From Bradyrhizobium rifense (GTDB taxonomy: Bacteria; Pseudomonadota; Alphaproteobacteria; Rhizobiales; Xanthobacteraceae): DNA of 64,000 nucleotides. Position 1 is the first letter of the stretch. Every line of letters begins with the position of its first letter. Both the position numbers and the translations under genes were made by a program. The DNA is taken from contig NZ_VSSS01000078.1 in NCBI RefSeq assembly GCF_008123425.1, forward strand, positions 22,397-86,396, in the 5' to 3' direction. Shown here one piece after another: positions 56,878 through 64,000 of this stretch. The notes below the pieces were generated by a model. The model made no database searches. It saw only the letters and a list, made by a program, of their open reading frames with translations, and was not told the DNA's origin.

Positions 56878-58908
56878 ATGGGGTCCAGAAACAACCATAT
56901 GTCGCAGCAAAGCCGCAACACCGGAGCCTCGGCCCCTTCCTCACTCCATCCGTCGGCTGCTCTGGACAAGGCAATTTCGGCGCAGCGTTCGGGCAATCTG
57001 TCGGATGCGGAACGAGCGTACACGACCATCCTGAAGGGGAGCCGAACGCATCCCATCGCGCTCCATATGCTGGGGCTGTTGCACGCCCAGCGCGGCAATT
57101 TCGCGGGCGCCGAGCCATTGCTCAAAAAGGCGGCTCGCGTCGATTCCGGCAATCCCGACGTTCTTTTCAACTATGCCAACGTGCTGCGTGCATTGGACAA
57201 GACAGACGACGCGCTCGCCTGGCTTGCAAAAGTGATTGCCTTGTCGCCGAACTTCGCCGATGCGCATCTCAATCGTGGCGCTATCCTGATGGCGCGGCAT
57301 GAACTTCACGGCGCCATCGCGGAGTTTGATCGTGCCATTGCGATCGAACCCTCGAGCGCAGCGTTCGCAAATCGAGGCAGTGCGTTTCACCAGCTCGGTC
57401 AGTTTGACGAGGCGCATGATAGCTACAGGCGTGCCATCGAACTTGCACCGTCGAATCCACAGAACCATTTCGTCTTGTCCGAGGTCCTCACCCAGATGGG
57501 GCGGGAAGACGAAGCGATCACAGCGCTCGAAAGAACGGTCGCGCTGAACAAGACCTTCCCATTCGCGTTCAGCAAGCTCGTTGCGTCCAGGCGGATGCGT
57601 GCCGACTGGCGCAGTTTCGAAGTTGAACAGGCCGCCATGGACGATGCCGTCGATTCCCATGTGCCGATCGATCCATTCACCTTCTTTCATGCCTCCTCGT
57701 CTCCAGCACGCCAATTGACCTGCGCAAAGACCTATGTTGCCAATGTCGCTCCGGAGCGAGGTGCCGCGATACTCAGAACGCCGTCACCAACTTCCCGGCT
57801 GCGGGTCGCGTATCTGTCTGCCGATTTTCGTCGTCACGCCACCGCGCATTTGATGGCCGGAGTTATCGAGGAGCACGACCGCGAGCGCTTCGAAATCAGC
57901 GCCATCTCCTACGGACCGGATGACCGCAGCGAGATGCGCGACCGCCTGACGGCAGCATTCGAACGCTTTGAAGACGTCAGCCACTTTGCCGACGAGGACG
58001 TGGTCAAGCTGATACGCCAGCTCGACATTGAGGTCCTCGTCGATCTGGGAGGCTTCACCGCCGGTGCGCGGCCGAAAATCCTGGCGGGCCGGGCGGCTCC
58101 CATCCAGGTCAACTATCTCGGCTTTCCCGGCACGATGGGCGCGTCATATATCGACTACGTCATGGCCGACCGGATCGTCATCCCCGAGGGAGAGCAGCAG
58201 CACTACGCCGAGAAAGTGATTTATCTCCCTGACACCTATCAGGCGACCGACGCGAGGCGACCGCTCCCGCAAAATGTACCGGCCCGGACCGAGGTCGGAC
58301 TGGCAGACGATGCATTCGTTTACTGCGCGTTCAACAGAACCGCCAAGATCACGCCCGTGCTGTTCGATGTCTGGATGAGGCTGCTTGCCAAGACGGCCGG
58401 CAGCGTTCTTTGGCTGCTTGATGGGGACCCAATCGCCACAGAGAACCTGAGGCGTGAAGCCGTTGCGCGCGGTATCGCCGCCGAGAGGATCGTGTTCGCT
58501 CCAAACGTCCCTGCCGACGAACATCTGGCGCGCCACCAACTCGCCGATCTGTTCCTGGACACATTGCCCTACAACGCCCATACCGGTGCCAGCGACGCCC
58601 TTTGGGCTGGCTTGCCGGTCCTGACCTGCCTCGGCACTGCCTTTGCGGGACGTGTTGCGGCCAGTCTCCTGAATGCTGTCGGCCTTCCTGAGCTGGTGAC
58701 GCAATCCTTGGACAAATATGAGGAATTGGCGCTTCGGATCGCGCGTGATTCCGAACTTCGAACCGCCCTCAAGAGCAAATTGGCGGCGCATCGGGCCACT
58801 TGGCCTCTGTTCGATACTACCCGGATGGCTCGACACATCGAAAAGGCCTTCAATGAAATGTGGCGCCGCCACTACGCTGGCGAAGCGCCGGCCTCGTTTG
58901 CCGTCTAA
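56878..58908 (+). CDS. TPR / O-GlcNAc-transferase-like (SPINDLY-type) glycosyltransferase
   Basis: 676 residues from ATG 56878 (ATG 56899 also possible). About six TPRs occupy residues 35-270 (HMLGLLHAQRGNFAGAEPLL, AHLNRGAILMARHELHGAIA, ANRGSAFHQLGQFDEAHDSY). The catalytic OGT-type domain follows (RVAYLSADFRRHATAHLMAG, YLGFPGTMGASYIDYVMADR, CAFNRTAKITPVLFDVWMRL, DLFLDTLPYNAHTGASDALW). Such enzymes add sugars from nucleotide donors to Ser/Thr of proteins. An FkbM methyltransferase follows 24 bases later, so it is likely a protein- or glycan-modifying pair. The cassette lies between two porin-MarR units. Confidence 0.9.
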   Translation: MGSRNNHMSQQSRNTGASAPSSLHPSAALDKAISAQRSGNLSDAERAYTTILKGSRTHPIALHMLGLLHAQRGNFAGAEPLLKKAARVDSGNPDVLFNYANVLRALDKTDDALAWLAKVIALSPNFADAHLNRGAILMARHELHGAIAEFDRAIAIEPSSAAFANRGSAFHQLGQFDEAHDSYRRAIELAPSNPQNHFVLSEVLTQMGREDEAITALERTVALNKTFPFAFSKLVASRRMRADWRSFEVEQAAMDDAVDSHVPIDPFTFFHASSSPARQLTCAKTYVANVAPERGAAILRTPSPTSRLRVAYLSADFRRHATAHLMAGVIEEHDRERFEISAISYGPDDRSEMRDRLTAAFERFEDVSHFADEDVVKLIRQLDIEVLVDLGGFTAGARPKILAGRAAPIQVNYLGFPGTMGASYIDYVMADRIVIPEGEQQHYAEKVIYLPDTYQATDARRPLPQNVPARTEVGLADDAFVYCAFNRTAKITPVLFDVWMRLLAKTAGSVLWLLDGDPIATENLRREAVARGIAAERIVFAPNVPADEHLARHQLADLFLDTLPYNAHTGASDALWAGLPVLTCLGTAFAGRVAASLLNAVGLPELVTQSLDKYEELALRIARDSELRTALKSKLAAHRATWPLFDTTRMARHIEKAFNEMWRRHYAGEAPASFAV

Positions 58909-58932
58909 ATCTCATCATGAGGTCGCCTTGGC

Positions 58933-59836
58933 GTGAAGCCTCATGTCATTCCTTCCATGGGCTTCCCGCATATGACTGACAACGAACCGGACCTTCTAAA
59001 CAGTCTCATCCGGCCGGCACGGCTGACCTCGGTGGTTGATGTCGGGGCCAATCCGATCGATGGCGAGCCGCCCTACAAGGCGATGCTACAACGAAGACTT
59101 TGTACCGTCGTTGGCTTTGACCCGCAGGACGAAGCGCTTGCAGAGCTCAACGCCCGCAAGAGTGATCTCGAGAGCTACTATCACTATGTCGTCGGGAATG
59201 GGCACAAGGCAAAGCTGCGTCTGTGCCGTCTCCCGGGTATGACAAGCCTGCTGCTTCCGGATCAGAATGTGCTGTCGCATTTTGCGGAATTTTCCGAATG
59301 GGGCAGCGTGGTCAGCGAACATCCGGTCCAGACCCGCCGGCTCGACGATATTGCCGAAATCCGGGATCTGGATTTCCTGAAAATTGACGTTCAGGGCTCC
59401 GAATTGGCAATCTTCGGAAGCGGGCGGGAAAAGCTGAAGCAGGCGGTCGCCGTCCAAACGGAAGTCTCATTTCTTTGTCTCTACAAGGACCAGCCGACAT
59501 TCGGTGATATTGATGGCGAACTACGCAAGCAGGGATTCATTCCTCACGCTTTTACGGCCGTCAAGCAGCGGATGATAGCTCCATTGACCGACCCGCTTAA
59601 CCCTCATGCGGCCATGAACCAGCTGCTGGAGGCCGACATCGTCTACGTGAGAAACTTCATGCGGCCGGCGGATATGACGGTCGAGCAACTCAAGCATCTC
59701 GCGATGATAGCTCATCATTGCTACCGTTCGTTCGACCTTGCCGCAAACTGCATTCACCACCTGATTTCGCGCAAGACGATCCCCGACCAGTCGATCCACG
59801 ATTACATAGCGTCCATCCAACTTCCGCCATGCTGAC
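58933..59836 (+). CDS. FkbM family methyltransferase
   Basis: About 300 residues from GTG 58933 (or 287 from ATG 58972). It contains SAM-dependent methyltransferase motif I (VVDVGANPIDGEPPYKAML), the FLKIDVQGSELAIFGSGREK motif that marks FkbM proteins, and AVQTEVSFLCLYKDQPTF. FkbM enzymes O-methylate sugars or related groups. The immediately upstream glycosyltransferase suggests methylation of a transferred glycan. The stop codon lies exactly at the edge of the porin tail copy. Confidence 0.9.
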
Positions 59837-59983
59837 CTGGGCAGATCGCGGCTGGATCAGAAGTATTCCGGCCGGCACGTCGCCGTCCCCGCGGTTGCGA
59901 GCCCTGCTAAGCCGGGCGCTGTGTATGAGCTGGAGGATCAGAACTCGCTCGTTCTGCTGCTTCGCGCTCAGCGCAACTTCTAA
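59829..59983 (+). pseudogene. 3' tail of a second porin copy
   Basis: In frame it reads ADLGRSRLDQKYSG, then AVPAVASPAKPGAVYELEDQ and LLLRAQRNF-stop, aligned residue by residue with the end of the porin at 54656 (ADLSYSRLDQKYSG, LLLRAQRTF). Only about the last 50 codons remain; the FkbM gene occupies the place of the rest. Confidence 0.85.
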
Positions 59984-60006
59984 GATCGATCACTTGACTA
60001 CTCAGA

Positions 60007-60036
60007 GCCCTCGGCAGGAAACTGCCGGGGGTTTTG
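60007..60036 (+). terminator. intrinsic terminator after porin tail
   Basis: Stem CCCTCGGCAG / CTGCCGGGGG with GAAA loop and TTTT. It is a near copy of the terminator at 56194 and stays at the same distance from the porin stop. Confidence 0.8.
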
Positions 60037-60073
60037 TGTGTTGACAGGACCATTCTACTGCTGGCGGACGACT

Positions 60074-60589
60074 ATGACGGAGCGAGCCCTCGACAAAACG
60101 GCCGCCTGCCTTCTGTGGCAGCTCTTCGAAATACATTCGCGTTTAGAGGACCTCAACGAGAGTTGGGCCGATTTGATTGGTGTCACTGCGCCGCAGTGGC
60201 TCATATTGATGGCAGTTTCTGAGTTGGAGAAGGGGAGAGGGGTTTCAGGAGATGCGATTGCGAAGAAGCTTTGCGTGCAATCGGGCTTCGTGACCAGTCA
60301 GACCAAAAGTCTCGAAAAGGCTGGCTTCTTGTTGCGTACACCGAGTGCGGTTGACACGCGTGTCGTCCTGATGTCGATGACAGAAAAGGCCTTGGCGGCG
60401 TTCGATAAACTGTCGAAGCGAAGGCTCTCTTTGAACTCAACCATTGTCAACGGGCTCGACGAGAAGATCCTGGCTGATCTCAATGTTGCGCTTGCGACAG
60501 TCGCCAAGAATGTTCAGCAGGCAACGCAATTGCTCGCCATTGACGTTGCGTTCGGGCTTCGTGAACGGTTCGTTCGGCCGGACGATTGA
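60074..60589 (+). CDS. MarR family transcriptional regulator
   Basis: 171 residues from ATG 60074. Winged helix with LIGVTAPQWLILMAVSELEK, GVSGDAIAKKLCVQSGFVTS, SLEKAGFLLRTPSAVDTRVV (wing with DTR) and a C-terminal dimerisation helix. Intact copy of the gene broken at 56263. Its position after a porin in both copies suggests control of, or response to, porin expression or envelope permeability. Ligand unknown. Confidence 0.88.
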   Translation: MTERALDKTAACLLWQLFEIHSRLEDLNESWADLIGVTAPQWLILMAVSELEKGRGVSGDAIAKKLCVQSGFVTSQTKSLEKAGFLLRTPSAVDTRVVLMSMTEKALAAFDKLSKRRLSLNSTIVNGLDEKILADLNVALATVAKNVQQATQLLAIDVAFGLRERFVRPDD

Positions 60590-61235
60590 CTAAGCAATCT
60601 CGAACGAAGCCTGCCGGACCGTCAACTAGCAGTAGCCGTGCAGTCCACAGCGACCCCTCATCGGCTCTCGGGAGTTTAAGCCATGCAAAATGGAACCCCT
60701 GTGATTCTAAAGTGGCCGTAGCGGCCGTTCAATTGCGCATGTTACGAATAGGCACTGGCGACGACTGAGCCCGGTCTACTGGCGGCGCTGATGGCGCCAA
60801 TGTCGCTTGAGCACACTCACGAGGTCCGTCCGGCCTCCCTGCAAATCGATGAAGTCGGGCCCGGCCACCACTACCAAATGCTTTGGCGAACCGTGCTTGT
60901 CGGGATGCGGTTGCCGGTCGTGCTGTGCCTCCCCGACGAGATTCATCGACATCATCGAGCCCTCAGCGAAAGAGCTGTCCGAATCGAGGAACGGCAGGGG
61001 CGCCTCTACGCCGGGGCGGGCGAGGTCGACGATCGGCAGAAGCTTGCCCATAATCTCGACGGGCCTTGAGAGCCAGCCGAATGGACGTGACGCGATCTGG
61101 CCGCAGCAGTAGGTCAACCAGAGCCTCCTCCACGAGAACGGAGCTGAATTGCAATCGGCAGCCCCGTCAGCGCGATAATAATCGTCATTGCCGGAAGCAT
61201 CCGAGTTTGTCTCGATCTTCCGTCCACACCACTGC
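60590..61235. other. no convincing gene
   Basis: About 645 bases. A minus-strand frame (60776-61117) contains HPDKHGSPKHLVVVAGPDFI and looks partly protein-like, but it has no ribosome-binding site or recognised family; it may be an unknown gene or a relic. Confidence 0.35.
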
Positions 61236-62420
61236 TCACAACACGCGCTTCGCGCCCGGGATCCGCCGCAACGCGCGCGTCAGCGCCCAGCTGAAGGCGA
61301 CCGTCAATACGAATACGATGGGTGCTTTCACGGTCGCCGGCACATTGAAGTCGAACAGCCAATACTGCAGCCACAGCGCGATCGGGTAGTGCACCAGGAA
61401 TATGCCGAAAGCGTCAGGTTGCATCGCATCGAGTATGCTCTTGCCTGAACCGGCGAACCTCAGGAAATAAGCCAGTATCAGGAACAGGATGGCCACGCTG
61501 AAGACAGTGAAGCAGACGGCATAGGTCGCTTCATACCAGTCGGGCAAATCCTCCGGATTGCCCAGATTTTCGCGCTTGATCGAGATCAGCACCCACATGA
61601 GGTAATACGGGACGATCGTCAGCAGCATCCAGTCCCAGCTGACCTTTGACATGCGGCCGTCCGCAGACAGCAGTCCGCGATCCAGTTGCGCAACACCTAT
61701 GCCGGCGCCGAAGAAAAAGTAGGACGCGTAGAGAAGCACCCGGCCGTGCTGCACCGAGAACGGCCCGAACTCGAACCAGCTACCTGCTCCGAAGTGAATC
61801 CGTCCCGGAATGTAGAACGCCGCGGTGACAGCAAGCATGACCGCGAAGAACACCGCGGGCCGGCGGCGACCGTGCAGCGAGAGGCGGTTGATCGGATCGA
61901 GCATGTTGGGCGACAGCCAATACAGCATGCAGGCAATGAGGTCGAAAGCGAACAAGACCCACAGGAACCAGATGGGTCCGCTCGGCCACGTACCTTTCGT
62001 GATTGTGGTCCACCAGAACTCAGAAAAGCCGATTTCGGGATGCTGCCGCAGCGAGATGGCGTAGTAAGCAAGCGGAATCAACGCGAACGCGCAGATCACG
62101 AATGGCAGGCCAAGCCGTAGCAGGCGATCTGACAAATAGTTCAGCTGACCCTTCCGGGCGATACCCGGCCATACAAAAAGCCCCGACAGGAAAAAGAACA
62201 TCGCCATGAAGAAACTGTCGGTGGCGAGCACGATCATGTCGAAGCCGAAGAATTCCTTCGGATCGGTGTGACCGTAATAAGTATAGGGGATGACGGCGTG
62301 GTGCAGCAGCACCACCAGCGTCAGAAAGGTCCGGGCGCGATCAAGCGCAGGGTTTCGGGATTTGACCTTGGGCACCGCCGTGGTGTCGGCGGCTCCCATC
62401 GTGACGGACGTCGATGACAT
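61236..62420 (-). CDS. acyltransferase 3 family membrane protein
   Basis: About 394 residues from ATG 62420 (AGGG 8 bases upstream; ATG 62456 also possible). It has the family opening ALDRARTFLTLVVLLHHAVI with the conserved His in an RxxxxxxVxxHH setting, then about ten transmembrane helices, for example FFMAMFFFLSGLFVWPGIA and FGIFLVHYPIALWLQYWLF. Such enzymes O-acylate envelope polysaccharides, glucans or lipids. No polysaccharide cluster is adjacent. Confidence 0.9.
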   Translation of the reverse strand: MSSTSVTMGAADTTAVPKVKSRNPALDRARTFLTLVVLLHHAVIPYTYYGHTDPKEFFGFDMIVLATDSFFMAMFFFLSGLFVWPGIARKGQLNYLSDRLLRLGLPFVICAFALIPLAYYAISLRQHPEIGFSEFWWTTITKGTWPSGPIWFLWVLFAFDLIACMLYWLSPNMLDPINRLSLHGRRRPAVFFAVMLAVTAAFYIPGRIHFGAGSWFEFGPFSVQHGRVLLYASYFFFGAGIGVAQLDRGLLSADGRMSKVSWDWMLLTIVPYYLMWVLISIKRENLGNPEDLPDWYEATYAVCFTVFSVAILFLILAYFLRFAGSGKSILDAMQPDAFGIFLVHYPIALWLQYWLFDFNVPATVKAPIVFVLTVAFSWALTRALRRIPGAKRVL

Positions 62421-62456
62421 GAGCGTGACCCTGGTATGATCTCGCTCAGCCGCCAT

Positions 62457-62994
62457 ACTCGATCCTTGCCCGAAACCTTCGCGGCCGGCGTGACAACCTT
62501 GTGGTCACGATCGCCATTCTGAAGCGGCAGTTGGGCGCGGAGCAGCGGGCGGCCTGACAGACTACCCGCGCGTGGCATGCCGATGAGTCGAGGCATTTTG
62601 GTGACCATGACTTATGTGATTGCGACCGGTCCTAAGGCCCGGCGTGATGCCCGTGCTGCCGGAGGCCCATCCCCGGTAGACACTCGGCCCCCGCGCTATG
62701 GACCATGTGCGGACCCGCGGCTCGGGGGCCGATTTGCCATCGGGAGAGGCGGACTTTGCAACCAACCGATGCCGGCCAACGCTAGATTGGATTTTCAAAA
62801 GAGCAGAGCGTTGCCTTGCACCGACGAGTCTTGTGCCGCCTACCGCGCGCGGTGCTAAAGCCCGGTGAGGTGGTATCGAATGCCCACTAAGCAATCACTC
62901 GCAAGGACTACCATCAAGTAAGCAGAAAGGGTTTCTCAGGGCTGACGCTGACTGAGAGTTCCTAACGCTCCCGCCGCAGCCATGGGAGCGCGCT
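62457..62994. other. no gene seen
   Basis: About 540 bases. Short ORFs on both strands are low-complexity and without ribosome-binding sites. Confidence 0.4.
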
Positions 62995-63317
62995 ATGCCG
63001 CACAAGGACAACTTGCTTCTCGCATCGCTTTCTCCGGGGATCTTGCTGCCCTTCAACCCCACCTGAAGCTCGCACATTTCGAGCAGGAGCAGGTGCTCTT
63101 CGAGGCCGGCGACACGATCGACGCGACCTATTTTCCGACGAGCGCAGTTGTTTCTATCGTGGTCACACTGTCGAGTGGCCAGGTCGTGGAGGCCGCGATG
63201 GTCGGCCGAGACGGCGTCGTTGGCGCGTCGGCCGCGCTTGATGGGAGGATGGCGCTAAGCCGGGGGGTGATCCAGCTGAGCGGCGAGGCAATGGTTGGCG
63301 AACCGACGCTCCACTAG
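62995..63317 (+). pseudogene. Crp/Fnr-type regulator, broken
   Basis: It starts MPHKDNLLLASLSPGI at ATG 62995, changes frame near 63045, and continues LQPHLKLAHFEQEQVLFEAG, YFPTSAVVSIVVTLSSGQVV and VGRDGVVGASAALDGR, the cyclic-nucleotide-binding-like barrel. It stops at GEAMVGEPTLH without the rest of the sensor or the DNA-binding helix-turn-helix. Frameshifted and 3'-truncated. Confidence 0.8.
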
Positions 63318-63435
63318 GACCGTCAAGGCGCGCCATTCGACGGGTGACGCCGTCATAAATTCGTAATCTTCCGCCAATGAACCTTTTTGGAGCTCCAGTT
63401 TTGCCATACGCTGGGGCACAGCGGACGGGTAAGCA

Positions 63436-63597
63436 ATGACTGAACGCACACAAATGACGCTGGCACTGCGTGACCGCCTTTTAGAGGAGGCTCGAAAGGA
63501 ATTGCTCGATTTCGAGCGTCGGGAAAATGAGTTCCGTAAGAAGGACCGAGAGGAGCGCGCCGCAGAGCTGCGACTTCCACTGAACAATATTCACTAG
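63436..63597 (+). CDS. small charged helical protein
   Basis: 53 residues from ATG 63436. Strongly helical and charged (RLLEEARKELLDFERRENEF, RKKDREERAAELR), consistent with a short coiled coil. No family recognised. The ribosome-binding site is weak. Confidence 0.4.
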   Translation: MTERTQMTLALRDRLLEEARKELLDFERRENEFRKKDREERAAELRLPLNNIH

Positions 63598-63688
63598 CCC
63601 GGCGGCCGCCTAGTTGGCGGCTGACGGTCCAGCCTTACCAGAGCTTTGAGAGAGACCGTTTAAGTTGGATACATCGTGAGAAGGAACC

Positions 63689-64000
63689 GTGGGCGCGGAG
63701 ATTGAACTCAAGCTCGCCACGTCGAAGCGCGGTCTGCAGCAGGCGATGGCGCTGCCGTGGCTGAAGAAGCAGGCCAGCGATGTCAGCCGCAAGCAAGAGC
63801 TCACCTCGGTGTATTTTGATACCAATGATTTCGTACTCCGCGAACATGACATCAGCCTGCGGGTACGTAAGGCCGGTGCACAGCGGCTACAGACCATTAA
63901 AGCCAACTCCAGCGCGCTGGTCGCCCGCGAGGAATGGGAAACGGAGATTGACCGCGACGAGCCCAAACTGGAGTTGGCCCGCGACACCGCGCTCGCGCCG
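63689..64000 (+). CDS. CYTH domain protein (partial, runs off the window)
   Basis: Starts at GTG 63689 with AAGGA 5 bases upstream and is open to the window edge (104 codons). The EIELK opening is the ExExK phosphate-binding motif of CYTH (triphosphate tunnel) proteins, followed by YFDTNDFVLREHDISLRVRK and EEWETEIDRDEP. Members hydrolyse or bind triphosphates or polyphosphate. Bacterial ones are often fused to a CHAD domain, which would lie beyond the edge. Confidence 0.88.
   Translation, partial: MGAEIELKLATSKRGLQQAMALPWLKKQASDVSRKQELTSVYFDTNDFVLREHDISLRVRKAGAQRLQTIKANSSALVAREEWETEIDRDEPKLELARDTALAP

Noticed and set aside
1..64000. tRNA, rRNA and CRISPR arrays
   Set aside because: No cloverleaf with a TTCGAAT-type loop, no rRNA blocks and no regularly spaced direct repeats were found by eye.

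Overview
The window looks like chromosomal DNA of a Bradyrhizobium-type alphaproteobacterium (Nitrobacteraceae). The evidence is the high GC content, a large Bradyrhizobium-style porin, a DUF2934 protein, paralogous SphA-family outer-membrane proteins, and IS66, IS3, IS110, IS1182 and ISL3 remnants. The assignment is inferred from protein resemblance, not from a marker gene.

Layout. 0-7 kb: a NYN/LabA-like protein, relics of a response regulator and an ISL3 transposase, an overlapping SDR and coniferyl-aldehyde-type dehydrogenase pair, a small membrane protein with a Bfd-like ferredoxin, and a sterol-desaturase-family hydroxylase divergent from a LysR regulator. 7-38 kb: a reiterated, partly decayed cluster of three secreted arylsulfatases, a formylglycine-generating enzyme, AraC-type regulators (three intact, one broken), SphA-type proteins, a secreted HAD phosphatase, an LssY-domain protein, two class III nucleotide cyclases, a patatin-like lipase, a urea/amide-type binding protein, a serine beta-lactamase-fold hydrolase and several small secreted proteins. 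38-47 kb: Sel1-repeat protein, intact SphA paralogue, Cys-rich small protein, outer-membrane beta-barrel protein, several small genes and a LuxR-type regulator. 47-54 kb: nested IS66/IS3 debris, a lytic transglycosylase, an IS1182 relic cutting into an oxidoreductase relic, and a serine recombinase without its catalytic domain. 54-64 kb: porin, broken MarR, a TPR/O-GlcNAc-transferase-like glycosyltransferase, an FkbM methyltransferase, a second porin tail with an intact MarR, an acyltransferase, a broken Crp-like gene and the start of a CYTH protein.

The most notable signal is a repeated 16-bp element read towards the gene as TGCCG-N5-GCATAG. Ten exact and five one-mismatch copies occur. Fourteen lie between 8.0 and 37.9 kb, and nearly all sit 50-155 bp upstream of a start codon, in the matching orientation, across functionally different genes. 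This suggests one regulon, probably controlled by one or more of the local AraC proteins, that links sulfatases and their activating enzyme with cyclases, a lipase, a phosphatase and envelope proteins. I know of no described system with this composition.

The same stretch is unusually rich in broken genes: a nonsense codon in a SphA gene, and frameshifts in the Cache cyclase, patatin, beta-lactamase-fold, bestrophin-like and binding-protein genes. Several have an intact paralogue in the window. A second notable feature is a porin-terminator-MarR unit present twice, with a glycosyltransferase-methyltransferase cassette lying exactly between the copies. No rRNA, tRNA or CRISPR array was seen.
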